DNA of 64,000 bases from Lachnospiraceae bacterium (lineage in GTDB: Bacteria; Bacillota; Clostridia; Lachnospirales; Lachnospiraceae), in assembly GCA_900751995.1 (NCBI GenBank), contig CAADTP010000023.1:1-64000 (forward strand), written 5' to 3'. Within the stretch, counting starts at the first letter, position 1. Each line of letters opens with the position of its first letter. The notes below the pieces were generated by a model that was given only the letters and a program-made list of their open reading frames with translations, was not told where the DNA came from and made no database searches. Position numbers and translations under genes: made by a program. Positions 16,150-23,509 of the stretch are shown in pieces.

Positions 16150-17301
16150 TCAGATGTTAATAAAACAGTACCAGTATCCTCCCTTTCCGCCTGGGATATG
16201 AATATCCGGACATTCCTTAAAGTAGGGAAAGCCAAACATATTGGCCATAAACCGTTCCTGCTGACTGTATCCGCCGGGCACTCCCAGTATGTACTGTCCC
16301 CGGGGATTTCTGCACAGCAGAAGATGGCCGAAATTCTGATATCCGTACATGACAAAACGGTTGCTGCAGAAACAGCCGTTTTTTCTGCATAAGGCACTGC
16401 AGTCCGATGGTTTGATCTTGCGGCAGTCTGTGAAATAGCCGTCGTTAAAGGGATCATCACAGGGTATTCCCGGAAGTGGACGAGATGGCTCCGGTCGCGA
16501 TGGTTTCGGCGGATGCGGTGACGGCTGGCCTGGCCGTGATAGTTCCGGCGGATGCGGTGACGGCTGGCCTGGCCGTGGTAGTTCCGGCGGATGCGGTGAC
16601 GGCTGATCTGGTCGTGGTGGTTCCGGCGGATGCGGTGACGGCTGGCCTGGTCGCGGTGGCTCCGGCGGATGCGGACCGGGAGCCTGATATGAATTTCCGG
16701 TTTCCGATGTCTTTAATACATCCTCCTGAATCTCCTCCACCGTCATGATCCTATCTGACTCCTTCTGATTTTCCTGCACTTCTGGCAAGGTTCCATCTTT
16801 TTGATTTTCTTCTTCCTTTTCTTCCCGCTCTCTGCCTTTTTTCTCCGCCGCCTTCTGATATTCCGTTCCTGTTTTCTCCGTTTCCTTCCGAGATTCCGTT
16901 TCTTTTTTCTTCCACTCGCGGAAATTCTCCGGCCGGATCGGCTGATCATCCCATTCCGTTCCCCAGAATCCGCCGGCATCGGAGATCAGAAGCAGTCCTC
17001 CAAGCTCCTGAAGACTTTTTCCCATGCCTCCAATATCCCCTGTATCCGTCTCCAGTGCGCACTCGATCCGTTCCCGCCCGGTAACACAGTTTCCGATCAA
17101 AATACCATCCATCAGCCCTTCCTGCCGCACAAACCCATACACTCTGCACCGACTTCCAGGCTCCAGTCCAACGCAGCGCAGATGAACCTCCACACGGCAT
17201 TTCCTATCTCTGGCCTCCACCCTCACATAACCGCTGCTGCCATCTTTTTTTCCTTTCCGATACTCGTACACATACGCAACAAAACGCTGATATCCAGCCA
17301 A
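16150..17301 (-). CDS. Lachnospiraceae-type protein with Pro-rich 13-residue repeats (DUF6128-like)
   Basis: 383 residues. Start is TTG 17301, seven bases after a GGAGGG site. Residues 1-125 are a conserved N-terminal domain (FVAYVYEYRKGKKDG, CRVYGFVRQEGLMDG, FWGTEWDDQPIRPENFREW). Residues 126-200 are a Glu/Lys-rich helix. Residues about 208-270 are four and a half copies of a 13-residue unit PSPHPPEPPRPGQ. The C-terminal 110 residues (DDPFNDGYFTDC to the end) are Cys/Gly/Phe-rich with GGYSQQERFMANMFGFPYF. I recall this N- and C-terminal pairing from Lachnospiraceae proteins annotated DUF6128; function unknown. No signal peptide. Confidence 0.7.
   Translation of the reverse strand: MAGYQRFVAYVYEYRKGKKDGSSGYVRVEARDRKCRVEVHLRCVGLEPGSRCRVYGFVRQEGLMDGILIGNCVTGRERIECALETDTGDIGGMGKSLQELGGLLLISDAGGFWGTEWDDQPIRPENFREWKKKETESRKETEKTGTEYQKAAEKKGREREEKEEENQKDGTLPEVQENQKESDRIMTVEEIQEDVLKTSETGNSYQAPGPHPPEPPRPGQPSPHPPEPPRPDQPSPHPPELPRPGQPSPHPPELSRPGQPSPHPPKPSRPEPSRPLPGIPCDDPFNDGYFTDCRKIKPSDCSALCRKNGCFCSNRFVMYGYQNFGHLLLCRNPRGQYILGVPGGYSQQERFMANMFGFPYFKECPDIHIPGGKGGYWYCFINI
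16503..16677 (-). repeat. 39-bp tandem repeat inside the Pro-rich protein gene
   Basis: Four full units starting at about 16503, 16542, 16581 and 16620 and a partial fifth. The core GGCGGATGCGGTGACGGCTG is shared by the full units. The period (13 codons) keeps the frame, so copy number could change without breaking the gene. The region is far richer in G and C than its surroundings. Confidence 0.9.
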
Positions 17302-17396
17302 CGCACGTCCCTCCGGTATTTCGGTTTCGTTAATATATATGAAGATCGAGAGAAATCATTCCATCAACTGAAAAAAGCTCCAGGATGTACAAACAT

Positions 17397-17441
17397 AAAA
17401 AAGAACCCCTCAACCAAGGGATTCTCAAGCTGTTAGTCGAA
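17397..17441 (-). repeat. Left copy of a 45-bp duplication of the tRNA-Pro 3' end and terminator
   Basis: 45 bases identical to 18016-18060, same orientation. It contains the tRNA's terminator hairpin (GAACCCCT/AAGGGATTC) and the last five bases of the tRNA gene, then diverges, so no second tRNA is present. The copies are 619 bp apart. Such a pattern is what integration at the 3' end of a tRNA gene leaves. Confidence 0.85.
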
Positions 17442-17565
17442 AGAATACGGCTATACCCGAATCAGTACACCGAAACAGAATATTAACAGACAGGTGAAGA
17501 ATTAAGACGTACAGAAAATTTGCGCATTTGTCAAAAAAGCATTACTATCTTAGAACATTTTGCGC

Positions 17566-17594
17566 TTGTCAGGATTTTCCGTATATGCTACACT
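17566..17594 (+). promoter_or_regulatory. Promoter of the small toxin mRNA
   Basis: TTGTCA (17566-17571), 17-bp spacer, TACACT (17589-17594). The ATG lies about 60 bp after the expected start, leaving a GC-rich leader containing GGGTGGCTGACC. Confidence 0.6.
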
Positions 17595-17658
17595 GTACGG
17601 GAACAATCGTGTTACAGGGTGGCTGACCTCTAGTCCCAAAAGGATGGAGGTGGTGCTG

Positions 17659-17751
17659 ATGAACAACAATTATTTTGACTTCAAAGATCTTATGGCTTTT
17701 GGCATGTTCATTCTAGCATTGCTTACGTTCGTATTAACGTTTTGTAAGTAA
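17659..17751 (+). CDS. Putative type I toxin, holin-like 30-residue peptide
   Basis: 30 residues: a short polar start (MNNNYFDFKDL), one hydrophobic helix (MAFGMFILALLTFVLTF) and a basic end (CK). This is the composition of holin-like type I toxins of Firmicutes, which insert in the inner membrane. ATG 17659 follows GGAGG at 8 bases; an ATG at 17644 in frame overlaps that site. A convergent small RNA with its own promoter and a shared hairpin overlaps the 3' end of the mRNA, as in known toxin-antitoxin pairs. Not proven toxic. Confidence 0.7.
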   Translation: MNNNYFDFKDLMAFGMFILALLTFVLTFCK

Positions 17752-17762
17752 TTCTTTACATA

Positions 17763-17854
17763 GAAAAACCACCCCAAAACTTTGGCCGAGTACAGGGTGG
17801 GATTTTCTAATCTTCTCTTATAAGGTCAACCCCTTGTGGGCGGTTGTTCTTTAT
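17763..17854 (-). ncRNA. Putative antisense RNA antitoxin
   Basis: About 90 nt, predicted from a consensus promoter on the minus strand and the terminator hairpin at 17769-17801. It is complementary to the 3' untranslated end of the toxin mRNA, the arrangement of convergent type I antitoxins. It also contains a small hairpin (CAACC/GGTTG). Ends are inferred, not observed. Confidence 0.6.
17769..17801. terminator. Shared bidirectional terminator of toxin mRNA and antisense RNA
   Basis: CCACCCC and GGGTGGG form the stem ends. The plus strand continues with ATTTTCT, the minus strand with TTTTTCT, so the same hairpin can stop both transcripts. Confidence 0.75.
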
Positions 17855-17860
17855 ATCTGT

Positions 17861-17889
17861 ATTATAGCACTGCTATTTAAAGCATTCAA
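17861..17889 (-). promoter_or_regulatory. Promoter of the antisense RNA
   Basis: Minus-strand TTGAAT (17884-17889), 17-bp spacer, perfect TATAAT (17861-17866). It is closer to consensus than the toxin promoter, as expected for an RNA that must be in excess. Confidence 0.75.
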
Positions 17890-18015
17890 GAATATTTTCA
17901 TCTGTAAATATAAAAAAGCCCCTGGCGGTCCATGCTCGGGACATTCACCAAATGCTTTCTCCTTTCTTTTCTCATTGAGGTAACACAAACTTACATTCCT
18001 TCATTTTCCACACAA

Positions 18016-18060
18016 AAAAAAGAACCCCTCAACCAAGGGATTCTCAAGCTGTTAGTCGAA
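18016..18060 (-). repeat. Right copy of the 45-bp duplication (native tRNA-Pro end and terminator)
   Basis: Identical to 17397-17441. This copy is continuous with the complete tRNA-Pro gene. The hairpin at about 18021-18044 followed on the minus strand by an A/T tract of eight T is the tRNA's terminator. Confidence 0.85.
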
Positions 18061-18129
18061 GCGACAGGATTTGAACCTGCGACCTCTGCGTCCCGAACGC
18101 AGCGCTCTACCAAACTGAGCCACGCTTCG
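18056..18129 (-). tRNA. tRNA-Pro (anticodon CGG)
   Basis: 74 nt including the discriminator A at 18056. Acceptor stem CGAAGCG/CGCTTCG pairs fully; D arm GCTC/GAGC; anticodon stem CTGCG/CGCAG with loop TTCGGGA, anticodon CGG, reading CCG; T arm GCAGG/CCTGT with TTCAAAT loop. CCA is not encoded. It is the only tRNA in the window. Confidence 0.95.
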
Positions 18130-18249
18130 TTATTCTGTTTCAGTTGTTTGTGTATTGCTCAACTGCAAGAGCTATTATATTAGAGTTTCTGTACTTTGTC
18201 AATAGAAAAAATTAAAATTTTTCAAAAAAATCGAATTTTTTCTTTTTTC

Positions 18250-18285
18250 CTGCTTCGGGCATGCATTTTCGCAGACCCGAAGCAG
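18250..18285. terminator. Hairpin between tRNA-Pro and the surface protein gene
   Basis: CTGCTTCGGG pairs perfectly with CCCGAAGCAG (10 bp). The plus side has TTTT; the minus side has no immediate T run. It follows the stop of the large surface protein gene by about 55 bp, so it may be its 3' end structure. Confidence 0.5.
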
Positions 18286-18338
18286 TTTTGGGAAAGGTTC
18301 TTTATAACATATCAAGTATATTCAAGTGAAATATATGC

Positions 18339-21300
18339 TTATTTCACTGTAACTGTTACCTTTTTTGTGATTCCGTTGCTGCTTACATAGATAACAGCTT
18401 TTCCTTTTTTCACACCTTTAACAACACCTTTGCTGCTTACAGTAGCAACTTTTGTATTGCTGCTTCTGTAGGTGATCTTTGCCTTTGAAGTAGCAACTGC
18501 CTTGATGGCTGTTGTTTTCTTTGCTTTTACACTTACAGCTGTTTTGGATGTGATCTTCAGGCTACCTTTTTTTACTGTGATCCTGCAGGTTGCTTTGTAG
18601 CTTCCGCATTTTACTGTAATTGTAGCTGTTCCTGCTTTTTTTGCTGTTACTTTTCCGCCTGCGCTTACCACTGCAACGGATTTATTACTGCTTGTATAAG
18701 TAACTTTTCCGCTAACGCCTGTTTTTTTCACTTTGATCTGGCTTGTTCCACCCACAAATACAGTCTTCGCTGAAGCCGAAGCTTTTACAGACGGCTTCTT
18801 AACTGTGATCTTGCAGGTTGCTTTATAATTTCCGCATTTCGCTGTGATCACAGCTGTACCTGCCGCCTTTGCAGTTACCTTTCCATTTGCGGCTACAGCT
18901 ACAACAGATGGTTTACTGCTTGTATAGGTTACTTTTCCGGTAACACCTGCGGTCGTTGCTTTCAGCGTCACTGTAGCTGGAGATCCTTTTACATAAAGCG
19001 TCTTCGCTGATGCATTCAGTTTTACAGATGGCGTTTTTACAGTAAGCTTGTACTGTGCAGTTTTTCCTGCTGCAGATGTTGCTGTGATCACGGCTGTTCC
19101 TGCTGCTTTCGCAGTTACTTTTCCGTTCTCGTCCACAGATGCAACCGTTTCATTATCGGAAGCGTATGTTACATCCTTGCAATTCTCGCCTGTTGCTTCA
19201 AGCTGTCTGGAGCTTCCGATATAAAGAACTCCTGAATTTTCTTTAAAAGCAATCGTTCCATACACCAGCTGAACAGAAACATCTGCATGACCATCACTGG
19301 AAACTCTTACTGTATAGGTTTCATTTTCCGGTCTCGCTACAGTGGAATCCAGAGCAACCACTCCATCTGTAGTTACTGCATCCTGTACAAGATATGTTGT
19401 CTCTGAAGCATGTCCGACACCTGTTGTATAGAAAACAGATACCTTCGGATTTTTGTATTTATCAAGATTTGCAAGCTTAACATGGGTGCTGTCCGTAAAT
19501 TCCGGAGAAACAGCCATCTCTTCTGTTGCCTGCGGTTTAACATAAATACCATCTGCAAATTCATATACATACGCGCCGTCTGCCATAATGTACGTGATCT
19601 TGTTTACGGTTTTTCCCTCAAGACCTGTATCTTTTGCAAAGGCAACCTTATACACCTTCAGCCACATCTCGTTCATATGACGCATGCCATATTTTCCGCC
19701 GTCTGTTGTTTCCAGGATCATTCCCTGAATCCCGGAGTTAACTGCAAAATCGGAATCACTCTTTGTATTGCGGAGATATTTTGTGCTGGTTTCTTTTACA
19801 TCAATCTCATAATCTCCCCAGCGAGAAGATGTTTTGAGTGTTGCCTCCGCATCTGTCACAGTTGCTTTTACATTAAATTTTGTAGCACTGTATGTTCCAT
19901 CTGTATTCAGTGTTTTATACTGCCCAGACTCTACCGTCGGAGTACGTCCCAGGGTGATTCCTGCTGCTTCTGTATATACTCCGCTTTCCGGAAGTTCTCC
20001 CGCTTCTGAAAGGATCTGCGCCTCTACATACGTTTTTGCATCTGTAGCTACATTAACCTTTTTTACTCCTGCGATCTCATAGCCATTTTCTGTCAGATTC
20101 TGAACATCTGCATTTCCGAAAGCAGTGCTTTTTCTGGTTGTGGCAGATGTAACGGAATCATATTTGCGGCTCGTTGCATCTCCTGCATAAAATTCCTCGT
20201 ATGACAGAGATGCCGTACCGTAAAGTGTTCCTGTCAGTGCCTGATGTCCATTTGCCACCTTATAATAAATATCTGTTCCCGGAATCTGTGTATATCCATC
20301 CACCGCTCCCTTTACCCAGTAATAGGAAACATTGGAAACCGTGATCGGCTGACCTGTCAGTGTGATATTTTTTTTCATATCCACATAATTATCGCTAGAG
20401 ATCATAACCGTATAGATCTCATCCCCGGCCCTGGATACACTGCTGTCAAAGGTTACCACCCCGTTCTCTGCCACTGCATGATCTACAACATATGTTGTCT
20501 TTTTACCATGACCACTTCCTGTTGTGTAGTATACGGAAACCTTAGGATTTTCATATTTGTCAAGGCCATCTACTTTAACCTGAGTTGTATTTTCTTTTAC
20601 AAAAGCCGCCTGTACCTTCATTCCTGCTTCAGGCTGTTTTTTCACAAGAGGAGCTTTGTCTCCGAACTCATATACATAGGAACCGTCCGGAGTAATATAA
20701 GTCACCTTTGATATTTTTTCCCCGATAAGCCCGGATCCTGCTGAAAACGCAAGTTCGTAGGGCTGTACCCAGATTTCATAGGTATGACGAAGTCCTACCT
20801 TCTTACCACTGGCAGTTTCAAGGATCACTCCCAGTGTATTTCCGCCTACAGCAAAATCACCCTGTCTGGAATTGCGAAGATATTTTGTGCCGGCTTCTTT
20901 TACCACCAGCATGTAATCACCCCAGATCGACGGTGCCTGGATCTGGGCGGATGCATCTGTGACCGTTGCTTTTACATCGAATTTTGTTGCACTGTATGTT
21001 CCGTCTGTATTCAGAGTTTTATACTGTCCTGTTTCCTGTGACGGCGCTTCATTCAGCGTAATATCTGCTGCCTCTGTATAGACACCCTCTCTCGGAAGCT
21101 TGGAAGCAGCTTTCAGCGCCTGTGCATCTACATAGGTTTCCGCGTCCACTGCAACACTTACATTCTTCACACCCTGGATCTGATATCCGGAAGAGGTCAC
21201 CTCTGTGCTGTCCTCATTAGCAAAAATCTGATTTTTACTCGTTGTTGCCGAAGTGATAGCGTCATAGCTCTCCTGAGTGGTATCCCCGGCATAAAATTCC

Positions 21301-21845
21301 GAATAACTTAAAGTTGTCGTTCCGTACAGTTTTCCGTTCAGAGCTGTCTGCCCGTCTGCTACTTTTGCATAAACGCCTGTTGTTCCTATCTGTGTATATC
21401 CCTCTGCCGGCTGCATGGACCAGAGATATTTCACTCCTGCAACAGTGATCTCAGAAGCATCCTGAAGAACCTCGCCTGCTTCTGCCATAAATGCTTCTCC
21501 ATCACCGAATGCCTCTTCTGTATCCTCCTGGATCTGCGGTTCCTCTTCCTGTTGAATCTCTTCTGCTGAAATTTCTGCTACTTCTTCCTGAATAGCTTCT
21601 GCATCACTTTCTTCCGGCTCTTCCGACTGAATATCAGCTTCACCAACTTCCAGCTGGTCCTGGGAAACCGACTCCTGATCCTCGTTCTCTCCTTCTTCCT
21701 GTGCTGTCTCTCCTTGTGTTTCTTCTGACACGTCACTAAAAACTTCCGCCTCAGACGCCATTGCCGTTACCGGCACTCCTGACGCGATCACCGCTGAACT
21801 CAGAACGAGTGCAGCTGACTTCTTAAAAAGCTTCCACTTATGCAT
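18339..21845 (-). CDS. Large secreted surface protein: duplicated Tp47-like module plus four Big-2 domains
   Basis: 1168 residues. Signal peptide 1-30 (cleavage near VTAMA-S), then a very acidic Glu/Gln spacer to about 130. Residues about 132-490 and 501-860 are two copies of one long module (both contain GYTQI, LYGT, LSY-EFYAGD, a TLNTDGTYSATKF stretch and WGDY); its style resembles domains of the treponemal Tp47 family seen in Lachnospiraceae. The C-terminal 300 residues are four Big-2 Ig-like domains with the GKVTAKAAGTAVITA signature; the last ends in KKVTVTVK. No LPXTG or transmembrane anchor. Likely a cell-surface adhesin or structural protein; the role of the long module is not known. 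Confidence 0.8.
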   Translation of the reverse strand: MHKWKLFKKSAALVLSSAVIASGVPVTAMASEAEVFSDVSEETQGETAQEEGENEDQESVSQDQLEVGEADIQSEEPEESDAEAIQEEVAEISAEEIQQEEEPQIQEDTEEAFGDGEAFMAEAGEVLQDASEITVAGVKYLWSMQPAEGYTQIGTTGVYAKVADGQTALNGKLYGTTTLSYSEFYAGDTTQESYDAITSATTSKNQIFANEDSTEVTSSGYQIQGVKNVSVAVDAETYVDAQALKAASKLPREGVYTEAADITLNEAPSQETGQYKTLNTDGTYSATKFDVKATVTDASAQIQAPSIWGDYMLVVKEAGTKYLRNSRQGDFAVGGNTLGVILETASGKKVGLRHTYEIWVQPYELAFSAGSGLIGEKISKVTYITPDGSYVYEFGDKAPLVKKQPEAGMKVQAAFVKENTTQVKVDGLDKYENPKVSVYYTTGSGHGKKTTYVVDHAVAENGVVTFDSSVSRAGDEIYTVMISSDNYVDMKKNITLTGQPITVSNVSYYWVKGAVDGYTQIPGTDIYYKVANGHQALTGTLYGTASLSYEEFYAGDATSRKYDSVTSATTRKSTAFGNADVQNLTENGYEIAGVKKVNVATDAKTYVEAQILSEAGELPESGVYTEAAGITLGRTPTVESGQYKTLNTDGTYSATKFNVKATVTDAEATLKTSSRWGDYEIDVKETSTKYLRNTKSDSDFAVNSGIQGMILETTDGGKYGMRHMNEMWLKVYKVAFAKDTGLEGKTVNKITYIMADGAYVYEFADGIYVKPQATEEMAVSPEFTDSTHVKLANLDKYKNPKVSVFYTTGVGHASETTYLVQDAVTTDGVVALDSTVARPENETYTVRVSSDGHADVSVQLVYGTIAFKENSGVLYIGSSRQLEATGENCKDVTYASDNETVASVDENGKVTAKAAGTAVITATSAAGKTAQYKLTVKTPSVKLNASAKTLYVKGSPATVTLKATTAGVTGKVTYTSSKPSVVAVAANGKVTAKAAGTAVITAKCGNYKATCKITVKKPSVKASASAKTVFVGGTSQIKVKKTGVSGKVTYTSSNKSVAVVSAGGKVTAKKAGTATITVKCGSYKATCRITVKKGSLKITSKTAVSVKAKKTTAIKAVATSKAKITYRSSNTKVATVSSKGVVKGVKKGKAVIYVSSNGITKKVTVTVK

Positions 21846-22249
21846 ACCTGTCCTCCTCTTTGTCTTTTATATTACACGACTTTATACCAGATCATGACCT
21901 TACAGCTGCTCTGGTTAATTGAAATTTCTTCTGCAGGATATTCAACATATGTCAGTTTCTGCAGAAGTGCTCTGTCAAGCACGCTTTAGTTTGTCTAAAC
22001 TAACATGTCGTCATTTTATCAATGCTTAAATTATTTGTCTATACATATCTGGCAAAAAAGCCTCGCGGTTATTGTTGTTTTTTTCTCAACTAAAAATTGT
22101 TTTCAAAATATTTATATTATTATCTAATATTTCAAACAAAAAAAGTATATATTCCAAGACATCATTTCAGGAAATGCAACAGCCATTGCCATTTCCTCCG
22201 GCATTCTCAGATCATATACTTTTTTATATTTCTATATTTTTGCTTTCTT
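21846..22249 (-). other. 404-bp gap: upstream region of the large surface protein
   Basis: No gene is seen. Reading leftward it holds an 18-bp dyad (21986-22003), a TTGACA just below it (21969-21974) with no good -10 at the right distance, and a GAGGAGGACAGG ribosome site before 21845. Near the end of the DUF1284 gene there is a hairpin (AGGAAATG/CATTTCCT, 22169-22197) without a T run. Confidence 0.6.
21986..22003. promoter_or_regulatory. Perfect dyad TTAGTTT-GTCT-AAACTAA (possible operator)
   Basis: Seven-base arms, four-base centre. It lies upstream of the large surface protein gene, 11 bp before a minus-strand TTGACA. A regulator cannot be named. Confidence 0.4.
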
Positions 22250-22690
22250 TTATGCCCAGCGGCTCTTCTGTTCTTCGCAGATACTGTTCCACTGGCAGTT
22301 TCCACAGATTTCCTTACGTTTATCTGCCGCAAGGATTTTTTCCTGGACTTTTTTTGTAAATTCACTGAAGTGCAATGTCTGTCCGGCCTTCAGTCCACAT
22401 TTTTCCAGCACGGCATTGTCATACTCTGCCACTTTATCTCCGGCTTCACAATGTCCGCCCAGATTATTCGGACAGGCAGAGCAGATCTCATCCGTATCCA
22501 CATGAAGCCTTATTTTCTTTCCCTCCAGAAAAATCTTCAGCATCTCGGCCATATGTGCAGTAAAACCGTTACTGTAGCCTTCCCCCTTAAAATACGCCAG
22601 GCACATACCATGATGAGGGCGCAGAGGAATGACTATTTCCTCTGTGCCCTCATCAGAAGCATATGCCGCAGCACTGCTTTTATCTTGCAT
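22250..22690 (-). CDS. DUF1284 protein, putative iron-sulfur binding
   Basis: About 146 residues. RPHHGMCLAYFKGEGY near the N-terminus is the DUF1284 signature, and two cysteine groups follow (ICSACPNNLGGHC and ICGNCQWNSIC), probably holding an iron-sulfur cluster. ATG 22690 has an AGGAAAGG site; the frame extends to 22774 inside bioY without a site. The gene overlaps the end of bioY by 11 bp, so the two are co-translated. Function unknown. Confidence 0.85.
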   Translation of the reverse strand: MQDKSSAAAYASDEGTEEIVIPLRPHHGMCLAYFKGEGYSNGFTAHMAEMLKIFLEGKKIRLHVDTDEICSACPNNLGGHCEAGDKVAEYDNAVLEKCGLKAGQTLHFSEFTKKVQEKILAADKRKEICGNCQWNSICEEQKSRWA

Positions 22691-23231
22691 ATTTACGTAC
22701 CTTTCCTGATAAAACATAAGCCAGTGCGATCTTGATAAGATCCGGAATGATAAACGGGAACACACACCAGCCAAGAACTGCCATAAGACCTACCGGACCT
22801 GTGCTTCTTGTGTAAGCAAACATAAACCATGCGGTTCCAAAGGCATAGCATACGATCAGTCCAACGACCATGGAAATGATCTGAACAACCGGCTTTCTGC
22901 CAAAAACGTGCTCAATTGCCCACATAACAAGTGCGGAAAAGATAAATCCAATGATATATCCACCTGCATTTCCGAGAAGAGCTCCAATGCCTCCGGAAAA
23001 TCCTGCAAAAACCGGAACTCCTACTGCTCCAAGAAGAACGTAAACCAGAACTGCCAGAGTTCCTCTTTTTCCTCCAAGCACACCAACTGCCATAAATACT
23101 CCGAATGTCTGCAGAGTAAACGGTACCTGTGCCGGAATGGAAATCCATGAGCAAACTGCCATCACTACTGCAAAAACTGCAATGTAAACAAGATCATACG
23201 TCTTGCTTCTGCCTGCTGCCACTGTTGTCAT
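22680..23231 (-). CDS. bioY: Biotin transporter substrate-binding subunit BioY
   Basis: About 183 residues, six hydrophobic segments. The BioY pattern is clear: VCSWISIPAQVPFTLQTFGV near the start, GGKRGTLAVLVYVLLGAVGVPVFAGFSGG in the middle and the PFIIPDLIKIALA block at the end. It is the S component of an ECF-type biotin uptake system and would share the energizing EcfA/T module encoded elsewhere. A BirA-like dyad covers its promoter, so biotin-dependent repression is likely. Confidence 0.95.
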   Translation of the reverse strand: MTTVAAGRSKTYDLVYIAVFAVVMAVCSWISIPAQVPFTLQTFGVFMAVGVLGGKRGTLAVLVYVLLGAVGVPVFAGFSGGIGALLGNAGGYIIGFIFSALVMWAIEHVFGRKPVVQIISMVVGLIVCYAFGTAWFMFAYTRSTGPVGLMAVLGWCVFPFIIPDLIKIALAYVLSGKVRKYAR

Positions 23232-23323
23232 AATAATCTGTATCCTCTCTTTCCTTTTCTGCTTTTCCTGTCGGAAGATCATTCCTGTCCTTTATAAATG
23301 ATATCCGCTCTTTCGCTGTTAAC

Positions 23324-23377
23324 AATTTAACACAGCAGGATTTTAATGTCAACTTAATTTTATTTTTTAAGTTTACA
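23324..23377 (-). promoter_or_regulatory. bioY promoter overlapped by a BirA-like dyad
   Basis: Minus-strand TTGACA (23347-23352), 17-bp spacer, TAAATT (23324-23329). The dyad TGTCAACTTAA / TTAAGTTTACA (23347-23357 with 23367-23377, 10 of 11 positions pairing) covers the -35 box; its outer parts, GTCAAC and GTTTAC, resemble the half-sites of Firmicute BirA. Another GTTAAC lies in the -10 region. The regulator assignment is inferred from the gene. Confidence 0.6.
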
Positions 23378-23440
23378 TTTTACAATGCCGTTTACTACTA
23401 TGTAAACCTGCCATTTACAAATGATATTGTCAATTTTCAC

Positions 23441-23469
23441 TTTCAAATTCCCCTCTCTGATGCTATACT
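23441..23469 (+). promoter_or_regulatory. Promoter of the PduB-like gene
   Basis: TTTCAA (23441-23446), 17-bp spacer, TATACT (23464-23469), about 40 bp before ATG 23510. The -35 box is weak. Confidence 0.5.
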
Positions 23470-23509
23470 GAAACCAATGAGTTTTCAGCAAAAAGGGGGA
23501 TTTTTCCAC

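Noticed and set aside
16503..16677. CRISPR array
   Set aside because: Repeats follow each other without spacers and lie inside a protein frame.
16476..16748. Plus-strand frame of 90 residues with VPADAVTAGL-like repeats
   Set aside because: It is the shadow of the 39-bp repeat in the Pro-rich gene on the other strand; no ribosome site or independent family.
17442..17560. Second tRNA or integrase remnant next to the left repeat
   Set aside because: Sequence diverges from the tRNA right after five bases; no integrase frame exists between the repeats.
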